DNA of 64,000 bases from Lentzea albidocapillata (GCF_000719115.1 NZ_JOEA01000001.1:353212-417211), one strand, 5' to 3'; counted from the stretch's first letter, positions 1 to 8,623 are shown. Numbers and translations are program-made. Notes: generated from the sequence alone by a model not told the origin.

Positions 1-2
1 AG

Positions 3-845
3 ATGCCCGGGAAGGGCTCGATTCCCAGCTACGCCAGTCCCGAACGCGCCGTGCTCGCCCTGGCCCGCACCGTCCGCTACGCCCGCTGGCGCGCCGCACC
101 GCAGGGCAACTTCACCCGGCCCGGCGGCATCGACCTCGACCGGGCGCGATCCATTGTGGACAACCCTGGCAGCGAGCTCCGCCTCGACGACCGCAAAGCC
201 GTCGATCTGCTGGAGTGCTACGGCATCGACGTCGTTCCGTTCCGCATCGCCCACAGCGCGGACGAGGCTGTCGAAGCGGCGGACGAGCTCGGCTACCCCG
301 TCGCGATGAAGGCCACCAGCGAACGCCTCCGCCACCGCACCGACCTGGTCGGCGTCAGGCTCGACATCGCCCAGCGCGAATCGGTCAAGGCCGCCTACCA
401 CGACCTCGCCGCGCTCTCCGGAAAACCGGACGTGTACGTGCAACGCATGGCGCCCAAGGGAGTCAGCTGTGTCCTGGGCCTGCAGGACGACCCGAGCTTC
501 GGCACGCTGATCTGGTTCGGACTGTCGGGTCTGGTCAGCGACCTCCTCGGTGACCGGGCCTACCGGGCGGTACCCCTCACCGACACCGACGCGGCGGAAC
601 TCGTTGCCGCACCGAAAGCAGCGCCTCTGCTCACCGGGTACCGCGGCGACGAACCCGCGGACCTGAAAGCACTTCAGGATCTGGTACTCCGTTTGGCGGC
701 ACTGGCCGAGGACCTTCCGGAGGTGCGTTCGCTGAAGCTCGAACCCGTTCTTGCTTCTGCCGCAGGGGCTTTCGTGAGCAGCGCCCGCATCGTCATCGGC
801 CCGCCTCCGTCCCTGCACGACGCCGGTCCACGCCGTCTGCGGTGA
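3..845 (+). CDS. ATP-grasp acyl-CoA synthetase (ADP-forming type), C-terminal part
   Basis: This reading frame is open to the left edge, so the first 280 visible residues are only the C-terminal part of a longer protein. From about residue 45 they match the ATP-grasp (beta-subunit-like) domain of ADP-forming acetyl/acyl-CoA synthetases: a helix that opens the domain (LDDRKAVDLLECYGIDV), the strand-turn LGYPVAMKATS and the following H-x-T-D-LVGVRL segment. In actinomycetes this domain usually ends a bifunctional protein with a CoA-binding half and sometimes a GNAT acetyltransferase domain. Which architecture applies cannot be seen here. The ATG at position 3 is probably internal. Family assignment is good; substrate is unknown. 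Confidence 0.75.
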   Translation: MPGKGSIPSYASPERAVLALARTVRYARWRAAPQGNFTRPGGIDLDRARSIVDNPGSELRLDDRKAVDLLECYGIDVVPFRIAHSADEAVEAADELGYPVAMKATSERLRHRTDLVGVRLDIAQRESVKAAYHDLAALSGKPDVYVQRMAPKGVSCVLGLQDDPSFGTLIWFGLSGLVSDLLGDRAYRAVPLTDTDAAELVAAPKAAPLLTGYRGDEPADLKALQDLVLRLAALAEDLPEVRSLKLEPVLASAAGAFVSSARIVIGPPPSLHDAGPRRLR

Positions 846-1019
846 CCGCGGAACTGATGAGTTACCGCAACGATTCCGATGTTTCGTTCGCTCGCAGCTA
901 TGGACATGCGTCCTTTGGGCGCTTAGGTTTCCCGCATCACCGGGCAGCGCCGAACGAGGTGGGCAGGCGCATGCCCGTGGAATACGCGTTGTAGTTGATG
1001 ACCGCTGTAAGAGGGACGA

Positions 1020-1853
1020 ATGACGCCGAGAGCACTTCTCCGCCTGGTGGCGACAACATGTGCGGCCGTGCTCCTGCTCGCCTCGTGTGCCGGCGGCGAC
1101 GGGTCCGGCATGGCCAGCAAGGTCAGCTCGAGCGACCGCATGGTCATCGCCGTGTCGTACGACCAGCCGGGACTGGCGGTGCGCAGGCTCGACGGCAGCT
1201 ACCGCGGGTTCGACGTCGACGTCGCCAAGTACATCGCGAACGAACTGGGCGTCAAGGAGCAGGACATCACCTGGAAGGAAGCGCAGCCGGGCAACCGGGA
1301 GACGCTCCTGACCAGCGGTGAGGCCGACATGGTCGTCTCCACCTACTCGATCACGGACAAGCGCAAGCAGATCGTCGACTTCGTCGGCCCGTACTTCGTC
1401 GCCGGCCAGGACCTGCTGGTGCGCATGAACGAGACCCGCATCGAGGGCCCGAAGTCGCTCAACGCCACTCTCCGCCTGTGTTCCACCGCCGGCTCCACGT
1501 CCGCCGAGTACGTCCGCGACCAGTTCGCGAAGGACGTGAAGATGGTCGAGTACGCGAAGTTCAGCGACTGCGTCACGGCGCTGCTCGCGGAGAACGTCGA
1601 CGCCGTCACCACCGACGACGTGCTGCTCGCGGGCTACGCCGCCCAGAACCCGGAGCTCCTGCGGGTCGTCGGCGACCCGTTCAGCAAGGAGGAGTACGGC
1701 GTCGGCCTGCACCGCGACGACCCGAGCAGCAAGGCCAAGGTCCAGGCCGCGTTGCAGAAGATGATCGACACGGGTGCCTGGCGCAAGTCGCTCGAGGTCA
1801 ACATCGGATCTTCCGGCTACAAGATTCCCGACCCGCCGAAGCTGGCCCCGTGA
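1020..1853 (+). CDS. Glutamate-type ABC transporter substrate-binding lipoprotein
   Basis: A 277-residue secreted lipoprotein of the SBP_bac_3 family, which captures polar amino acids outside the membrane for an ABC importer. The N-terminus is a lipoprotein signal: hydrophobic stretch, then lipobox LLAS-C with Cys23. The mature part has the family pattern YDQPGLAVRRLDGSYRGFDVDVA, followed later by a TYSIT..R hinge segment. It is close to GluB-like binding proteins. No permease or ATPase gene is adjacent, so it is an orphan here and must use a transporter encoded elsewhere, or act as a sensor. Substrate specificity is inferred from family only. Confidence 0.85.
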   Translation: MTPRALLRLVATTCAAVLLLASCAGGDGSGMASKVSSSDRMVIAVSYDQPGLAVRRLDGSYRGFDVDVAKYIANELGVKEQDITWKEAQPGNRETLLTSGEADMVVSTYSITDKRKQIVDFVGPYFVAGQDLLVRMNETRIEGPKSLNATLRLCSTAGSTSAEYVRDQFAKDVKMVEYAKFSDCVTALLAENVDAVTTDDVLLAGYAAQNPELLRVVGDPFSKEEYGVGLHRDDPSSKAKVQAALQKMIDTGAWRKSLEVNIGSSGYKIPDPPKLAP

Positions 1854-1884
1854 TCACACTGGGCGTCACGTAGGCTCACGCCAC

Positions 1885-2652
1885 GTGAACCGCGTCCCGC
1901 CGCACCGCGCTGATCGACCCGTTCGCGCGGGCATTCCAGAACACGGCCGAGTCCCGCGTTACTACGCGGTCAAGGCCGAACTGTTCGACCTCGTCGAGAA
2001 CCTCGGTGAAGGCACCGTCCTGCCGTCCGAACGCGAGCTCGCCGAACGGTTCTCCGTGTCGCGCGTCACGCTGCGCCAGGCCGTCAGCGAACTCGTGCTC
2101 GAAGGCAAGCTGATCCGCCGCCAGGGCAGCGGCACATTCGTCGCGCCACCGAAGCTCGTGCAGCCGTTGTCGCTGGTCAGCTACACCGAGGGCATGCGCC
2201 GTCAGGGTGTGGAGCCGAACCGCACGGTGATCACGGTCGAGGAACTGGGCGCCGACGACGGCCTGGCCCGCGACCTGATGCTCGAACCGGGCGACCCGAT
2301 CGTGCACCTCGAACGCGTCCTGCTCGCCGACGACGAACGCATCGGCCTCGAGTCGACCTACCTGAGCCTCGGCCGCTTCCCGGACCTGCTGGAGAAGCTC
2401 GACCCCGCCGGATCGCTCTACGCGTGCCTGACCGAACGGCTCGGCGTGCGGTTCGCCGAGGCCGAGGAACGTGTCGAGACGGTGCTCGCCACGCCCCGTG
2501 AGGCGCTGCTGATCGGCACGAACCCGGCGCTGCCCATGCTGCTGCTGCACCGCGTCTCCTACGACGTCGACGGCCACCCGATCGAACGCGCCCGATCGCT
2601 CTACCGCGGTGACCGGTTCAGCTTCGTCGCGAGGCTGCACGCGGACCGTTAG
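1885..2652 (+). CDS. GntR/HutC-family transcriptional regulator, DasR-like
   Basis: A 255-residue DNA-binding regulator. The GTG at 1885 is taken as start because the residues upstream of it look non-coding. The winged helix lies at about residues 20-90 (YYAVKAELFDLVE, PSERELAERFSVSRVTLRQAVSELV, RRQGSGTFV). The UTRA effector domain follows, with the DasR-type pattern SYTEGMRRQG, LATPREALLIGT and ERARSLYRGDRFSFVARL. DasR-type proteins sense aminosugar phosphates and control chitin and N-acetylglucosamine genes. This one may do the same, but no such genes are next to it and it could respond to another sugar phosphate. Confidence 0.88.
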   Translation: MNRVPPHRADRPVRAGIPEHGRVPRYYAVKAELFDLVENLGEGTVLPSERELAERFSVSRVTLRQAVSELVLEGKLIRRQGSGTFVAPPKLVQPLSLVSYTEGMRRQGVEPNRTVITVEELGADDGLARDLMLEPGDPIVHLERVLLADDERIGLESTYLSLGRFPDLLEKLDPAGSLYACLTERLGVRFAEAEERVETVLATPREALLIGTNPALPMLLLHRVSYDVDGHPIERARSLYRGDRFSFVARLHADR

Positions 2653-2667
2653 TGCGATTCATCCAGC

Positions 2668-3402
2668 ATGGAACACCGGCGGTCCCCGAAGCGCCTGAAG
2701 ATCATGGCGCTGGAACCGGAGATCGGGCTCGTCGGCAGGGACGACATCACCGCACTGGTGGCGTCCCTGGTGGAACGCCGCGCGAAACACCCCCTGCCGG
2801 TGATCGTCGCGTTCGGCCCCGGCGGCAGCGGCAAGACGTCGTGGTGCTGCTCGTGTTGTACGGCGCGGCTTTCTACCTTCAGCACAGCACCCACTGCCTG
2901 CGTTACGGCATTCTCGAACCCGTCGAGCTGGTCGCGGACCTCCGGCGAACGCACGCGAATGTCCAAGATGGACGGAGCGCAGTCCGGTGAAGACGTCAAA
3001 CGATTCGCCGACGGCAGGCTCTACTTCAAGACGTTCGCGTGGACGCCGGGCCGCGAGCCGGTTCCCCAGCCGACGCAACAGTTCTTCACCACGCACGAGG
3101 TCGCTCAGAAGAAGCACACGCAGGGCATTCCTTTCGGGCCCCAACGGACTCGTTCCGCTCGCCTATGGCGCCGTCAGCGTTGTCGCGCGGCAACCCCCGT
3201 TGGGGCGTCACGAGAAAACGTCTACGACGAGCTGCGCACTTTGCGTGACTTCCCGGGCGCGTCCGGGAGGCTGACGTTCGACCGGACCGGCGCGAGCGGC
3301 ACGTCCGGCGCCGACCCGGTCGACAAGCTTGTCGTGAGCCAGATCGTCAAGTTGGACAACGGTTTCCTCGCGTCGCATTACGTCTCCCACGAAGGAACGT
3401 GA
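2668..3402 (+). pseudogene. Decayed P-loop ATPase / receptor-ligand-binding gene remnant
   Basis: The frame opens with a clean ATPase start (from the ATG at 2704: MALEPEIGLVGRDD, then a Walker A, FGPGGSGKTS). Right after the P-loop the sense switches: about 2840-2990 reads best in the frame one base earlier, and parts of 2990-3180 fit other frames (GPNGLVPLAYGAVSVV near 3135). The end returns to the first frame with FPGASGRLTFDRTG...DPVDKLVV, which resembles the last lobe of type I periplasmic binding (branched-chain amino-acid receptor-like) domains. I read this as an internally deleted, frameshifted remnant of a large ATPase-plus-receptor protein. A new short protein from this frame is possible but unlikely. 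Confidence 0.6.
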
Positions 3403-3555
3403 CCACCAGGTGACGTGACTGCGGGTCACCGGACCCCGTGCGGGCGCAGGAAGATACCGCCCGTTCGCACTCGTTTCCCGCCAGAGCAGCGGAGGTACTG
3501 TTGTTGTCACGAACTTCAGGACGTCCGCAACGGTGCGGAGGAGCGGGGGTGTGCC

Positions 3556-3897
3556 GTGTCCTTCAAGGCGGAGTTCCTCGCAGAACTCGAGGACTGTCTG
3601 CGCGGTTACGGCGCGGTCCCGGTGAGCAATCCCGACGCACTCGCGTTGTTCATCGAGTTCGTGCGAGCTCTTCCGGCGACCGACCAGAGGCTGCGGTGTC
3701 TCGAAGGCGTCGACCAGGGGTCCGGATCGTTCTGGAACAACCCGGCGGTGTGGTGGGAGCAGGTGCCGAGGTTCGGCGCGGGACTGTCGCGTTGCGGGTC
3801 GGCGGAGTGCCGCAAGTTGCTGGACGACATGCTGGACGAGGCGATCAGCGACGAGATCGACGTCCTCGAGATGGAGATCCGCGAGCTGCCCAGCTGA
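3556..3897 (+). CDS. Hypothetical protein, 113 aa
   Basis: I do not recognise this protein. The GTG at 3556 is chosen over upstream possibilities because a GGAGGAG ribosome-binding sequence lies about a dozen bases before it. The product is small, acidic and probably cytoplasmic, rich in aromatic residues in the middle (FWNNPAVWWEQVPRFG), with two cysteines (SRCGSAECRK) and an acidic helical tail. It has no signal peptide or membrane segment. It stands alone between the decayed ATPase gene and a convergent minus-strand pair. Codon bias is that of its neighbours, so it is likely a real gene. Confidence 0.55.
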   Translation: MSFKAEFLAELEDCLRGYGAVPVSNPDALALFIEFVRALPATDQRLRCLEGVDQGSGSFWNNPAVWWEQVPRFGAGLSRCGSAECRKLLDDMLDEAISDEIDVLEMEIRELPS

Positions 3898-3956
3898 TCC
3901 GGACATGCCTGCCGGCGCCGCCACCTGTTACGGCCACGGCGCCGGGGCTTCCAGCA

Positions 3957-4415
3957 CTATTTGACGGCGACCAGCGACTTGAAGAGTTCCCGATAGCGGT
4001 GGAGAGCCAGTCGCAGGTCCTCGGTCTGTGGATCACTGTTTCCCTCGAGTTGCTTGGTGAGGGAACGGTGCCGGGTGTTCAGTTCCTCGAGCGCGCGCGT
4101 CACGAGGTCGTCTGCCTTGCGGACGGCCGACTTCGGGTCGTCGACGAACTCGTACTGCACCGCCTGCCACTCGTCCTCGAGCTTGCTGGACGGTCGCTGC
4201 CCGGTGCGGTCGTGTTCGCCGCGCTGCGGTTCCGTGCGCTGGTGTTCAGTTCGCTGTGCTTCGGCATGCTGAACGTCGGCCCGCTGGCCGTCAGTCCGTT
4301 GCGCGTCGGTGCGCTGTGGCTGCTGCGGCATGCGCTCGGTCTGCGGGGTGTGCTCTGTCTGTTGCGGCCGAGCCGGAATGGGAACCCCAGCGGCGTGAGT
4401 CGGTGCCTCAGACAT
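3957..4415 (-). CDS. Hypothetical protein with QRT[D/E]x pentapeptide repeats and C-terminal helical domain
   Basis: A 152-residue soluble protein of unknown function. The ATG at 4415 overlaps the stop of the upstream gene by 8 bases, so the two are translationally coupled. Residues 34-68 are about seven tandem pentapeptides of the type Q-R-T-(D/E)-x, forming a hydrophilic, probably disordered linker. The last 75 residues (EDEWQAVQYEFVDDPKSAV...TEDLRLALHRYRELFKSLV) are clearly paralogous to the C-terminus of the upstream gene product (HWANVQAKFVDSPQSAI...TEDLRTAMVHYRELFTDLL). The pair therefore looks like a membrane-anchored and a soluble form of the same helical domain. Confidence 0.6.
   Translation of the reverse strand: MSEAPTHAAGVPIPARPQQTEHTPQTERMPQQPQRTDAQRTDGQRADVQHAEAQRTEHQRTEPQRGEHDRTGQRPSSKLEDEWQAVQYEFVDDPKSAVRKADDLVTRALEELNTRHRSLTKQLEGNSDPQTEDLRLALHRYRELFKSLVAVK
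4212..4316 (-). repeat. 15-bp tandem repeat encoding QRT[D/E]x
   Basis: About seven imperfect 15-base units within the 152-residue gene, read on the minus strand as QRTDA, QRTDG, QRADV, QHAEA, QRTEH, QRTEP, QRGEH. Unit number could vary between strains by slippage (inference). Confidence 0.7.
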
Positions 4416-4992
4416 CGGTCTTCTCCTTCCGCACGGCTTCCCTGGCCTTGCGCGGTGCCGCACCGTGTTCGAGCAGATCGGTGAAGAGTTCGCGGTAGTG
4501 CACCATCGCGGTGCGCAGGTCCTCGGTGCTCGCCTCGCCGATCTCCTGGCGCTCCGAGATGTCGTGTGCCTTGCGGTAGTGCTCCAGCGTCTTCGCGTGT
4601 TCGACGGACAGAACGCTCAGCTGCGCCTCGTACCCCTCGGTGGGGTAACCGCGCTCGGCCATCAGATCCGTCACGAGCCGGTCCGCGTCAGCGATGGCGC
4701 TCTGCGGCGAGTCGACGAACTTCGCCTGCACGTTCGCCCAGTGCCGGCGGTAACTCTCCTGCGCCGTCTGGGAAAGCGGCTTCAGGTCGAACTCGCTGTG
4801 GCGATGCTCGCGCTCGGCGAGTTCCTTCTCCGCGGTCGTTCTGCTGTCGCTCTCGGTGACCGCGCGGTCATATTCGGGGCCGAAGCGGTCGCGTAGCTTC
4901 TTGCGCTGCATGGCGGGCCTCAACACGAACGCGAGGACCACCAGCACCACGAGAACCGCGACCACCAGGCCGATGATGGCGCCCGTTGACAT
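4408..4992 (-). CDS. Membrane-anchored hypothetical protein, helical C-terminal domain
   Basis: A 194-residue protein of unknown function. The first gene of a two-gene unit, it starts with ATG at 4992 behind a GGAGG sequence. Residues 5-24 form one membrane segment (GAIIGLVVAVLVVLVVLAFVL) followed by basic residues, so the rest faces the cytoplasm. After a charged coiled-coil-like stretch, the C-terminal helical domain (YRRHWANVQAKFVDSPQSAI, MAERGYP, HYRKAH, TEDLRTAMVHYRELF) is shared with the downstream gene. Similar secreted or membrane 'hypothetical' proteins occur in streptomycetes, but I know of no assigned role. Confidence 0.65.
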   Translation of the reverse strand: MSTGAIIGLVVAVLVVLVVLAFVLRPAMQRKKLRDRFGPEYDRAVTESDSRTTAEKELAEREHRHSEFDLKPLSQTAQESYRRHWANVQAKFVDSPQSAIADADRLVTDLMAERGYPTEGYEAQLSVLSVEHAKTLEHYRKAHDISERQEIGEASTEDLRTAMVHYRELFTDLLEHGAAPRKAREAVRKEKTDV

Positions 4993-5065
4993 GGAAAAAC
5001 CTCCAAGACAGGCAAAAAAGACTCTGCTGTCCCGGAGGCTTTCCCCTACGCACCAAAGGGAAACA

Positions 5066-6244
5066 TCAACCCTTGATGCAAACGACCTGCTTGAGCTTGG
5101 CGACCACCTCGACCAGGTCGGACTGGTTCGCCATCACGGTGTCGATGTCCTTGTAGGCGCCCGGAATCTCGTCCACCACACCGGAGTCCTTGCGGCACTC
5201 GACACCACTTGTCTGAGCGGCGAGATCCTGCGTCGTGAACGTCTTGCGGGCCTTGTTGCGCGACATCCTCCGGCCGGCGCCGTGTGACGCCGACTCGAAC
5301 GAGTCGGGGTTTCCGAGCCCGCGCACGATGTACGAACCGGTGCCCATGGAACCCGGGATGATGCCCAGCTCACCACGGCCGGCGCGGATCGCACCCTTGC
5401 GCGTCACCAGCACGTCCTCGCCGAAGTGGTTCTCCTCCGAGACGTAGTTGTGGTGGCAGCTGATCGGCTCCTCGAACGCGATCTGCGGGAACTCGGCGCG
5501 CAACACGTCGCAGACCAGGCGCAGCATCACCGCGCGGTTGCGTCGCGCATAGTCCTGAGCCCAGTACAGGTCGTGACGGTACGCCGCCATCTCGGGCGTG
5601 CCCGCGAGGAACACGGCGAGGTCCGGGTCCGGCAGTTCGGAGTTGTGCGCGAGCGCGCGCGCCACCGAGATGTGGTGCTGCGCAAGCTCGTTGCCGATGC
5701 CACGCGATCCGGAGTGCAGCATGACCCACACCCGCTGGTCGGTGTCCAGGCAGACCTCAAGGAAGTGGTTGCCACCGCCGAGCGTGCCCATCTGGTGCAT
5801 CGCCTTGTCGGCGCGCGCCTTCACGACCGGCGTCAGGTCGTCGAACTTCCTCCAGAACGTGCCCCAGTCGGACGCGTCCCTCTCGGTGAACGCGGTCGCC
5901 TTGTGCTGGCCGAAACCGACGGGAACCACGGCCTCCATGCGGGACCGCAACCCGCGCAGCGTCTCCGGCAGGTCGTTGGCCGTGAGCGAGGTGCGCACGG
6001 CGGCCATGCCGCAGCCGATGTCCACGCCGACCGCCGCGGGGGAGACGGCGTCGCGCAGCGCGATCACCGAGCCCACCGTGGCGCCCTTTCCGTAATGCAC
6101 GTCGGGCATGACCGCGATGTTCTTCACGGCCCACGGCAGCGCGGAGATGTTCTGGAGCTGTCGCATGGCGAACTCCTCGACCTCGTCCGGTCGAGTCCAC
6201 ATTCGGATGTCCACGTTCTGGCCGCGGACCACAGTTGCTGCCAT
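5066..6244 (-). CDS. rtcB: RNA-splicing ligase RtcB
   Basis: A 392-residue GTP- and Mn-dependent RNA ligase that joins 2',3'-cyclic phosphate (or 3'-phosphate) ends to 5'-OH ends in RNA repair. All signature elements are visible: DVHYGKG (48-54), metal-binding DIGCGM with Cys78, GGGNHFLE with His160, HSGSRGIG (177-184), HHN (264-266), GSMGT and SHGAGR, whose His321 corresponds to the guanylylated histidine. The ATG at 6244 is the start: a longer frame upstream only overlaps the preceding gene. The upstream gene's stop is 10 bases away, suggesting one transcript. No RtcA or archease gene is adjacent. Confidence 0.95.
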   Translation of the reverse strand: MAATVVRGQNVDIRMWTRPDEVEEFAMRQLQNISALPWAVKNIAVMPDVHYGKGATVGSVIALRDAVSPAAVGVDIGCGMAAVRTSLTANDLPETLRGLRSRMEAVVPVGFGQHKATAFTERDASDWGTFWRKFDDLTPVVKARADKAMHQMGTLGGGNHFLEVCLDTDQRVWVMLHSGSRGIGNELAQHHISVARALAHNSELPDPDLAVFLAGTPEMAAYRHDLYWAQDYARRNRAVMLRLVCDVLRAEFPQIAFEEPISCHHNYVSEENHFGEDVLVTRKGAIRAGRGELGIIPGSMGTGSYIVRGLGNPDSFESASHGAGRRMSRNKARKTFTTQDLAAQTSGVECRKDSGVVDEIPGAYKDIDTVMANQSDLVEVVAKLKQVVCIKG

Positions 6245-6254
6245 GACTACGAGG

Positions 6255-6929
6255 TTAGGCCGCGTTTTGCTTGTTCCACAAAGGATTTTCCTCGGCGCTG
6301 ACGAACTCCCAGGTGCCCTTGCGCACCTTCGCCTTGCGGATGTCGCCGCCGATGCCGGTGACGAACGCCCGCACAGTCGGCAGGTCGTCGACGTCCGCGA
6401 TGAGGATCGCCTTGTTGTGCAACGTGACGCTGCCGCCGCCGAGCTTCTCGCGCGCGATCGCGTCCGCGAGAAGGCCTTCGCGGACCTGCGTCGCGGTGAT
6501 GCCGTCGACCTCGACCTGGACGGCGTCGACCTTCGGCGAGTTCGCGGGCAGGAAGCGGAACGTGAGCACCGACTCCTGCCGGAACTGCTTGCTGATCGTG
6601 GACGCGGTGTGGCGCAGGCTTTCCTCGTCGAGGGTGACGTCGAACTTGCGGGACCGCTCGAACGTCGTCTGCTGCAGTTCGCTCGACCAGAACACGCCGT
6701 CGAGCAGAGTCGAACGGGTGGTGAGGCCACCGTTGGCGCGCACGATGCCGCGCACCTCGCGGTCGAACCGCACCAGTCCGTCCCGCAACCGCGGGTCGGC
6801 GGGGTCGGTGATGATCGCGGTGTTGTTCGTCGCGAAGATCTCCGGGCACGGCAGCGGCGCGCCCGCCGCCGTGCCGGTGGAGACCGCGAACGCCAGTACC
6901 GACGTGACTGCCACGAGAAGATTTCGCAT
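6255..6929 (-). CDS. Secreted hypothetical protein
   Basis: A 224-residue exported protein. The ATG at 6929 begins a typical Sec signal peptide (MRNLLVAVTSVLAFAVSTGTAAGA) with likely cleavage after AGA. The mature part, about 200 residues of mixed alpha/beta character, carries segments such as TRSTLLDGVFWSSELQQTTFERSR and VREGLLADAIAREKLGGGSVTLHNKAILIADVDD. I recognise no domain or catalytic motif. It is 10 bases upstream of rtcB on the same strand. A functional link between an exported protein and a cytoplasmic RNA ligase is not obvious, so co-transcription may be incidental. Confidence 0.65.
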   Translation of the reverse strand: MRNLLVAVTSVLAFAVSTGTAAGAPLPCPEIFATNNTAIITDPADPRLRDGLVRFDREVRGIVRANGGLTTRSTLLDGVFWSSELQQTTFERSRKFDVTLDEESLRHTASTISKQFRQESVLTFRFLPANSPKVDAVQVEVDGITATQVREGLLADAIAREKLGGGSVTLHNKAILIADVDDLPTVRAFVTGIGGDIRKAKVRKGTWEFVSAEENPLWNKQNAA

Positions 6930-7105
6930 GGGCCACAACGTATTGGGAGCGACCCCGTCTGGCACACCCCGTTCCACTCAGCGGGCTACCGCGCGTTTGT
7001 GCTTTGAGCCCGGCGACGAGCGCCTCGCCCGATCTGGCAGCTTTGTTCGTTCCAACCGTGTCCGGTGATTGACAGCCACTCCGAACGTGAAAATACTTCG
7101 GTCGC

Positions 7106-8425
7106 ATGGAACGCGTGTGCGTCATCGGTGCGGGGTCGTCCGGCATCGCCGCTTGTCAGGTGCTCGGCGCCCGCGGCATCGAGTTCGACTGCTTCGAGAC
7201 CGGGTCGGAGATCGGCGGCAACTGGCGCTACCTCAACGACAACGGCATGTCGTCGGCCTACCGGTCCCTCCACATCAACACCTCGCGGCAGATGATGGAG
7301 TTCAAGTCCTTCCCGATGCCCGCGCGGCTGCCCGCGTACCCCTCCCACTTCCAGATCGCCGAGTACTTCGACGACTTCGTGAAGCACCACGGGTTCCGCG
7401 ACCGCATCCGCTTCCGGACCGAGGTCACGTCGGTTTCCGTCGCGCCGGGAGGTTATTCCGTCACGACGCGCGATCGCGACACGGGCGAGGAGATGTCGGG
7501 TGTCTACCGTTCGGTGATCGTCGCGAACGGGCACCACTGGTCGCCGCGGATGCCCGAGCCCGCGTTCCCCGGCTCATTCGACGGCGAACAGATGCACGCG
7601 CATTTCTACAAGACGCCCGAACGATTCGCGGACAAGAAGGTTCTGGTCCTCGGCATCGGCAACTCGGCCTGCGACATCGCGGTCGAGACATCGCGCGTCT
7701 CGTCGCGGACGTTCCTGGCCATGCGCCGCGGAGCGCACATCATGCCCAAGTACCTCTTCGGCATGCCCACCGACCACCTGACCACCTCGCCGCTCGCCCG
7801 CTTCGCCCCAGCATGGCTGCAGGCGCTGTCCGTGCGGATGATGCTTCGGCTGGCGCGAGGCAAGCTCTCCGACTACGGCCTCCCCGAACCGTCGCACGGC
7901 ATCCTCGCCGCACATCCGACGGTGTCCGACGATCTGCTCACCCGGCTCGGGCACGGCGACATCACCGTGAAGCCGAACCTGACGCGGCTGGACGGGTCCG
8001 GCGTCGTGTTCGCCGACGGGTCGCGCGAGGACGTCGACGTGATCGTCTGCTGCACTGGTTACAAGGTGGAGTTCCCGTTCCTCTCCGCCGCCGAGTTCCC
8101 CGCGGTGTCGTCTGCCGACAACGACGTGTCGCTCTATCGGCGGGTCGTGGATCCGGCACATCCCGGGCTGTACTTCCTCGGGCTGATCCAGCCGCTGGGG
8201 GCGATCATGCCGCTGGCCGAGGCCCAGTCTGAGTGGGTCGCCGACCTGATCTCCGGGCGCGGGGTGCTGCCTCCGGTGCCGGAGATGAAGGCCGAGATCA
8301 CCGCTTACCGGGAGAGGCTGCGGCGCCGGTATGTGAAGTCGAAGCGGCACACGCTGGAGGTCGACTTCCTGGGGTATCAGCGGGAGCTGCAGCAGGAACG
8401 GCGAGCCGGCGCCGCCCGCCGCTGA
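7106..8425 (+). CDS. Flavin-containing monooxygenase
   Basis: A 439-residue FAD- and NADPH-dependent monooxygenase of the FMO/Baeyer-Villiger group. The FAD-binding Rossmann motif is at residues 6-13 (GAGSSGIA), followed by FETGSEIGGNWRY. The family fingerprint region reads FPGSFDGEQMHAHFYKTPERF, and the NADPH-binding motif is VLVLGIGNSACDIAVE. A later CCTGYK matches the ATG-like motif typical of the family. Such enzymes oxygenate N, S or ketone substrates; the substrate here is unknown. It is monocistronic: diverging from the secreted-protein/rtcB unit, and followed by a repeat-filled intergenic region. Confidence 0.9.
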   Translation: MERVCVIGAGSSGIAACQVLGARGIEFDCFETGSEIGGNWRYLNDNGMSSAYRSLHINTSRQMMEFKSFPMPARLPAYPSHFQIAEYFDDFVKHHGFRDRIRFRTEVTSVSVAPGGYSVTTRDRDTGEEMSGVYRSVIVANGHHWSPRMPEPAFPGSFDGEQMHAHFYKTPERFADKKVLVLGIGNSACDIAVETSRVSSRTFLAMRRGAHIMPKYLFGMPTDHLTTSPLARFAPAWLQALSVRMMLRLARGKLSDYGLPEPSHGILAAHPTVSDDLLTRLGHGDITVKPNLTRLDGSGVVFADGSREDVDVIVCCTGYKVEFPFLSAAEFPAVSSADNDVSLYRRVVDPAHPGLYFLGLIQPLGAIMPLAEAQSEWVADLISGRGVLPPVPEMKAEITAYRERLRRRYVKSKRHTLEVDFLGYQRELQQERRAGAARR

Positions 8426-8477
8426 CTGTTCCGGCCGCGCCGCCGTAGCGCCTGCGCCACCCCGGAGATGTCGATCT

Positions 8478-8520
8478 TTGCAATGAGTCTTTTGACTTCG
8501 TCCGCAAACGTTTTTTGCAT
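8478..8520 (+). repeat. A-B composite repeat, copy 1
   Basis: A 43-bp AT-rich element in a GC-rich intergenic region. Half A (GCAATGAGTCTTTTGAC, 8480-8496) contains the small hairpin AGTC-TTTT-GACT. After TTC, half B (8500-8520) contains the hairpin GCAAA-CGTTT-TTTGC. The same 43 bases recur at 27677-27719 and, inverted, at 49004-49046. Confidence 0.9.
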
Positions 8521-8537
8521 GCGGCGTGTGCAGTATG

Positions 8538-8550
8538 CGATATATCAGTT
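8538..8550 (+). repeat. C element (ATATATC type), single
   Basis: CGATATATCAGTT, matching one arm of the perfect palindrome at 27820-27855. It lies 17 bases downstream of the first A-B composite. Confidence 0.7.
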
Positions 8551-8569
8551 GGCGGAGGGGCGTGAGCTG

Positions 8570-8623
8570 CGCCTTAGCAATGGGTCTTTTGACGACGTCG
8601 TCAAAAGACCCATTGCCAAGGCG
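8570..8623. repeat. A-A palindrome
   Basis: A 54-bp palindrome with a single mismatched pair, centred between 8596 and 8597. Each arm contains half A in its GCAATGGGTCTTTTGAC form, joined through GACGAC|GTCGTC. It could fold as a 27-bp hairpin in RNA or a cruciform in DNA, and may terminate transcription of the monooxygenase gene. Confidence 0.85.

Noticed and set aside
4212..4316. 15-bp tandem repeats considered as a CRISPR-like array
   Set aside because: Units are contiguous, in frame and encode a pentapeptide repeat. There are no spacers, and no cas genes are in the window.
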